NCBI GenBank assembly: GCA_012032975.1
Contig: JAAUPU010000077.1
Coordinates: 1 to 8,750, forward strand
Origin: Caldilineaceae bacterium
GTDB taxonomy: Bacteria > Chloroflexota > Anaerolineae > Caldilineales > Caldilineaceae
Reading direction: 5' to 3'
Length of the DNA: 8,750 nucleotides
Each line of letters opens with the position of its first letter. The stretch's first letter is position 1. Both the position numbers and the translations under genes were made by a program. Below the pieces are notes generated by a model. The model had not been told where the DNA came from, searched no databases, and saw only the letters and a list, made by a program, of their open reading frames with translations. Positions 6,702-8,750 of this stretch are shown here, piece by piece.

Positions 6702-8125
6702 CAACCATGCCGAGGATTCCCTCCACGTTGAACCCCTCGTCCAGGCGAAAAGCGCCGTTCCGGCTGCTGGTCTTTGTGCTGGTTTTGGGCGGGCTGATCA
6801 TGAGCGCGCTGGTGGGTCTGGTCTACCCGCGGGTGGCGCCGATCTTTGCGGGGTGGGAGTGGCTGGCTCTGGCAGCGGCGGCGCTGGCATGGCCGCTGTT
6901 GCTGCTCTGTGTGATAAAATATGACTGGATGGTCTTCGTGGCGTTCACGCTGTTCACAGTGGTGCGCATCGAGCCGGCGCCGTCGATCTGCTGCTCATGC
7001 TCTTGCTTGGCCTGGGCATCGTGCTCGGCAAGCTCAAGTTCGATTCGTTGCGCGGGACTTCATTGATCCATCTGGCGGTTTGGGCCTATTTGGTCGTCAA
7101 CATGGTCTCGTTGTTGGCCGGGTCCGATGACAATCTACGTTTTATGGTCATTACATTTTATATGGTCGGTATTTTCTACTTTATCAAGATGTATGTCACG
7201 TCAGAAGCGACCATGCGCCTTGTCATGTTTGGCTATCTGGCCAGCGCGCTGTTGAGCGTAGCTCTACTGACCCTCGACTACACGGGTATCGGACCGGGCG
7301 GCATCTTTGTGGTCAACAATCGCGCCAAAGCGCTTTTCAAAGATGCCAACGTGTTCGGACCCTATCTGGTCATCGTGATCCTATTCTTGATCGACGAAAT
7401 CTGGCGGCCACACCTGATCCGCAAATCCCCTGTGCTCAAGCTGTTGGCAGTGACTGCGCTGGCGGCGGCGCTTTTTCTTTCGTTTTCAAGAGCAGCCTGG
7501 GGAAACCTGGCGCTTGCGCTCGCGGTCTACGGCTTGCTCAACCTCAGACAGGTGACCGGCAAGATCGTTGTTCGCGGTCTCTTCTTCGGCGTGCTGGCTG
7601 TGCTGATCCTGGCCGTTATCGTCAACGCGACTGGCCTGCAAGAATTTCTCCTCTGGCGCGCGACCGCCGTCCAGAACTACGACTTTGACCGCCTTGCCGC
7701 GCAACAGGAAGCCGTGCGGCAAGGCTTCGCGAATCTGCTCGGATTGGGGCCGGGCATGATGGACATCGGTTTTTACAGCCCGCACAGCCTCTATGCGCGC
7801 AGCTTTGGCGAACATGGCATCCTTGGCTTTGCCGCACTCGTGCTGTTGTTGGGCGCTCTCTTGGTCCAGTCCTTTACCCATGCTGTGCGCGTCACGGATC
7901 GCGTTTATGGCCTGTCGCCCAAGGTCGTCTTTGCCAGCGCGGTCGGCCTCTTTTTTCAACAGCTTTGTCATCGATACACTGCACTGGCGCCATTTCTGGT
8001 TTCTCCTCGCGCTGCTTTGGATTCTGGCCGCCTATCGGCCACGTCCTGAAGAGGCGGACGAATCCGTCCCGCGGACGAACGCGCGACCCCCATTGCGTCC
8101 TCAATTGCGCGGGCGATCCGCATGA
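6698..8125 (+). CDS. O-antigen ligase / Wzy-type polymerase family membrane protein (Wzy_C), with two frameshifts
   Basis: Reconstructed length is 475 residues. The family joins or polymerises lipid-linked glycans on the outer face of the cytoplasmic membrane. About 12 hydrophobic segments are visible, with ALFKDANVFGPYLV in the middle, then FLSFSRAAWGNLALALAVYG. A large outer loop contains NLLGLGPGMMDIGFYSPHSL and is followed by EHGILG. The Arg of FSRAAW and the His of SPHSL are typical of this family, the His matching the position thought to be catalytic in WaaL-like ligases. The frame breaks at 6980-6981 (one C missing, after RIEPAP) and at 7951-7956 (one extra T in a run of six). Corrected, the C terminus reads LFFNSFVIDTLHWRHFWFLL and a polar tail. 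Net length is unchanged. ATGA overlaps at both ends tie it to the flippase and the secreted protein. Ligase versus polymerase cannot be decided from sequence alone. Confidence 0.87.
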
Positions 8126-8750
8126 GCAGAACTGTCATGCAGCGTCCGTGGATCGGCATGGTCGTCCTGCTGGTCTTGCTCTTCACCACCCAGTGTCGTC
8201 CTTCCCCCGAAGACGTGCCAGCCGAGCCGACGCAGACCGAACCCGTGCGGGCGATCCAACCCACCTTCACGTCAACGCCGCTTCCGACCGCGACAGTGCC
8301 TGCAACGTCCATGCCGATTCAGGCCGAAGCGACGCCATCCGCTGCCACCCCATCGCCCTCCTTCACACCGACCTCGGCATCGGTTTCGGCCGCATCGGCG
8401 CGAGCGCCGCGCCCGCGGCGACGGCTACGCCAACACAGACGCCGACGCCGACGCCGACGGAAGGCTTCGGCGGACCTTACTACGGCGTTCATTACGTGCC
8501 AATGGAGGATCTGGCCACCGTCAAGGCGCTGGGCGCGGATGTGGTGCTGCGCGATATGCCGGACCACGGGACGCCCGAGGAATGGCTGGCGATTCTCGAC
8601 GAATTTGAGGCCAATGACCTCCAGCTTCTGGCCTGGTTCTGGGAGCAAGGCTGGACCTTTGACAGGGCGACCGACGAGTGGACGATCAGCGATCAGGCGC
8701 GTCTTTTCCTGGAGACCGTCGCAGGGCATCCCGCGCTCTTTGCCGTCTAT
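8122..8750 (+). CDS. Secreted, possibly lipid-anchored protein with Thr/Pro linker and TIM-barrel-like domain, partial and frameshifted
   Basis: The ATG overlaps the stop of the preceding gene by four bases (ATGA). An N-terminal signal is clear: basic start, hydrophobic core IGMVVLLVLLF, then TTQC with Cys25. The Gln at -1 is not a standard lipobox, so lipid anchoring is only possible. Residues ~27-115 are a disordered Pro/Thr/Ser/Ala linker, ending TPTQTPTPTPTEG. A folded domain begins GGPYYGVHYVPMEDLATVKA and continues ALGADVVLRDMPDHGTPEEW and LQLLAWFWEQGWTFD. The alternating strand-helix pattern resembles the first units of a glycoside-hydrolase TIM barrel, but no catalytic residue is yet visible. 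The linker and the domain are in different frames. The break lies about 8380-8412 and is best explained by one missing G near 8397-8401. The gene runs off the right edge. By position it probably acts on or binds the glycan made by the two upstream genes; this is an inference. Confidence 0.75.
   Translation, partial: MSRTVMQRPWIGMVVLLVLLFTTQCRPSPEDVPAEPTQTEPVRAIQPTFTSTPLPTATVPATSMPIQAEATPSAATPSPSFTPTSASVSAASARAPRPRRRLRQHRRRRRRRRKASADLTTAFITCQWRIWPPSRRWARMWCCAICRTTGRPRNGWRFSTNLRPMTSSFWPGSGSKAGPLTGRPTSGRSAIRRVFSWRPSQGIPRSLPS
8438..8459 (+). repeat. GACGCC-type hexamer run coding the TPTPTP linker
   Basis: Three and a half copies of a GACGCC hexamer encode alternating Thr-Pro in the linker of the secreted protein. 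It is low-complexity coding sequence, not a separate element. Confidence 0.8.

Noticed and set aside
7951..7956. T6 run as a programmed ribosomal frameshift site in the ligase gene
   Set aside because: The shift only restores the last ~60 residues of a normal family protein, there is no downstream stimulatory hairpin that I can see, and identical breaks occur in the neighbouring genes. Sequencing indel fits better.
8319..8729. 136-codon minus-strand frame near the right edge
   Set aside because: It is antisense to the secreted-protein gene and translates the Thr/Pro linker backwards into an Arg-rich run. No family features.

Overview
The window looks like a GC-rich bacterial chromosome fragment, most plausibly from the Chloroflexota (Anaerolineae/Caldilineae type). 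This is an inference from the secreted protein with a Thr/Pro linker (TPTQTPTPTPTEG), the MFS transporter carrying C-terminal HEAT repeats, and the general protein style. No rRNA or other phylogenetic marker is present to confirm it. I see no tRNA, CRISPR array, insertion sequence or phage gene.

Layout. Two divergent gene blocks flank a 610-bp intergenic region (4498-5107). The leftward block reads, in order of transcription: an MFS transporter fused to a HEAT-repeat domain (4497-2247), a second 12-TM MFS transporter (2201-997), a RimJ/RimL-type GNAT acetyltransferase (963-406) and the 5' part of purM (404 to beyond base 1). Spacings are 45, 33 and 1 nt. The rightward block reads: a MurJ/MviN-type flippase (5108-6701), an O-antigen ligase/polymerase-type membrane protein (6698-8125), and a secreted, possibly lipid-anchored protein with a Thr/Pro linker and the start of a TIM-barrel-like domain (8122 to beyond 8750). 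These three genes are joined by two 4-nt ATGA overlaps and look like a surface-glycan export/assembly cassette.

The intergenic region holds a candidate bidirectional promoter close to its exact middle (overlapping opposed -10 boxes at 4816-4823). Next to it are two hairpins (4726-4749 and 4765-4790) whose loops are perfectly complementary over 9 nt.

Sequence quality dominates the interpretation. Every protein gene except the GNAT gene is broken by at least one single-base indel. I count nine, and in each case both sides of the break encode consecutive parts of one family. The simplest reading is uncorrected indel errors in a low-coverage or long-read assembly. I therefore annotate each gene as one reconstructed CDS and state where the frame changes. 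No complete, clearly new defence or mobile system is visible. The most unusual items are the MFS-HEAT fusion, the flippase lacking two of the usual MurJ arginines, and the paired hairpins in the divergent intergenic region.
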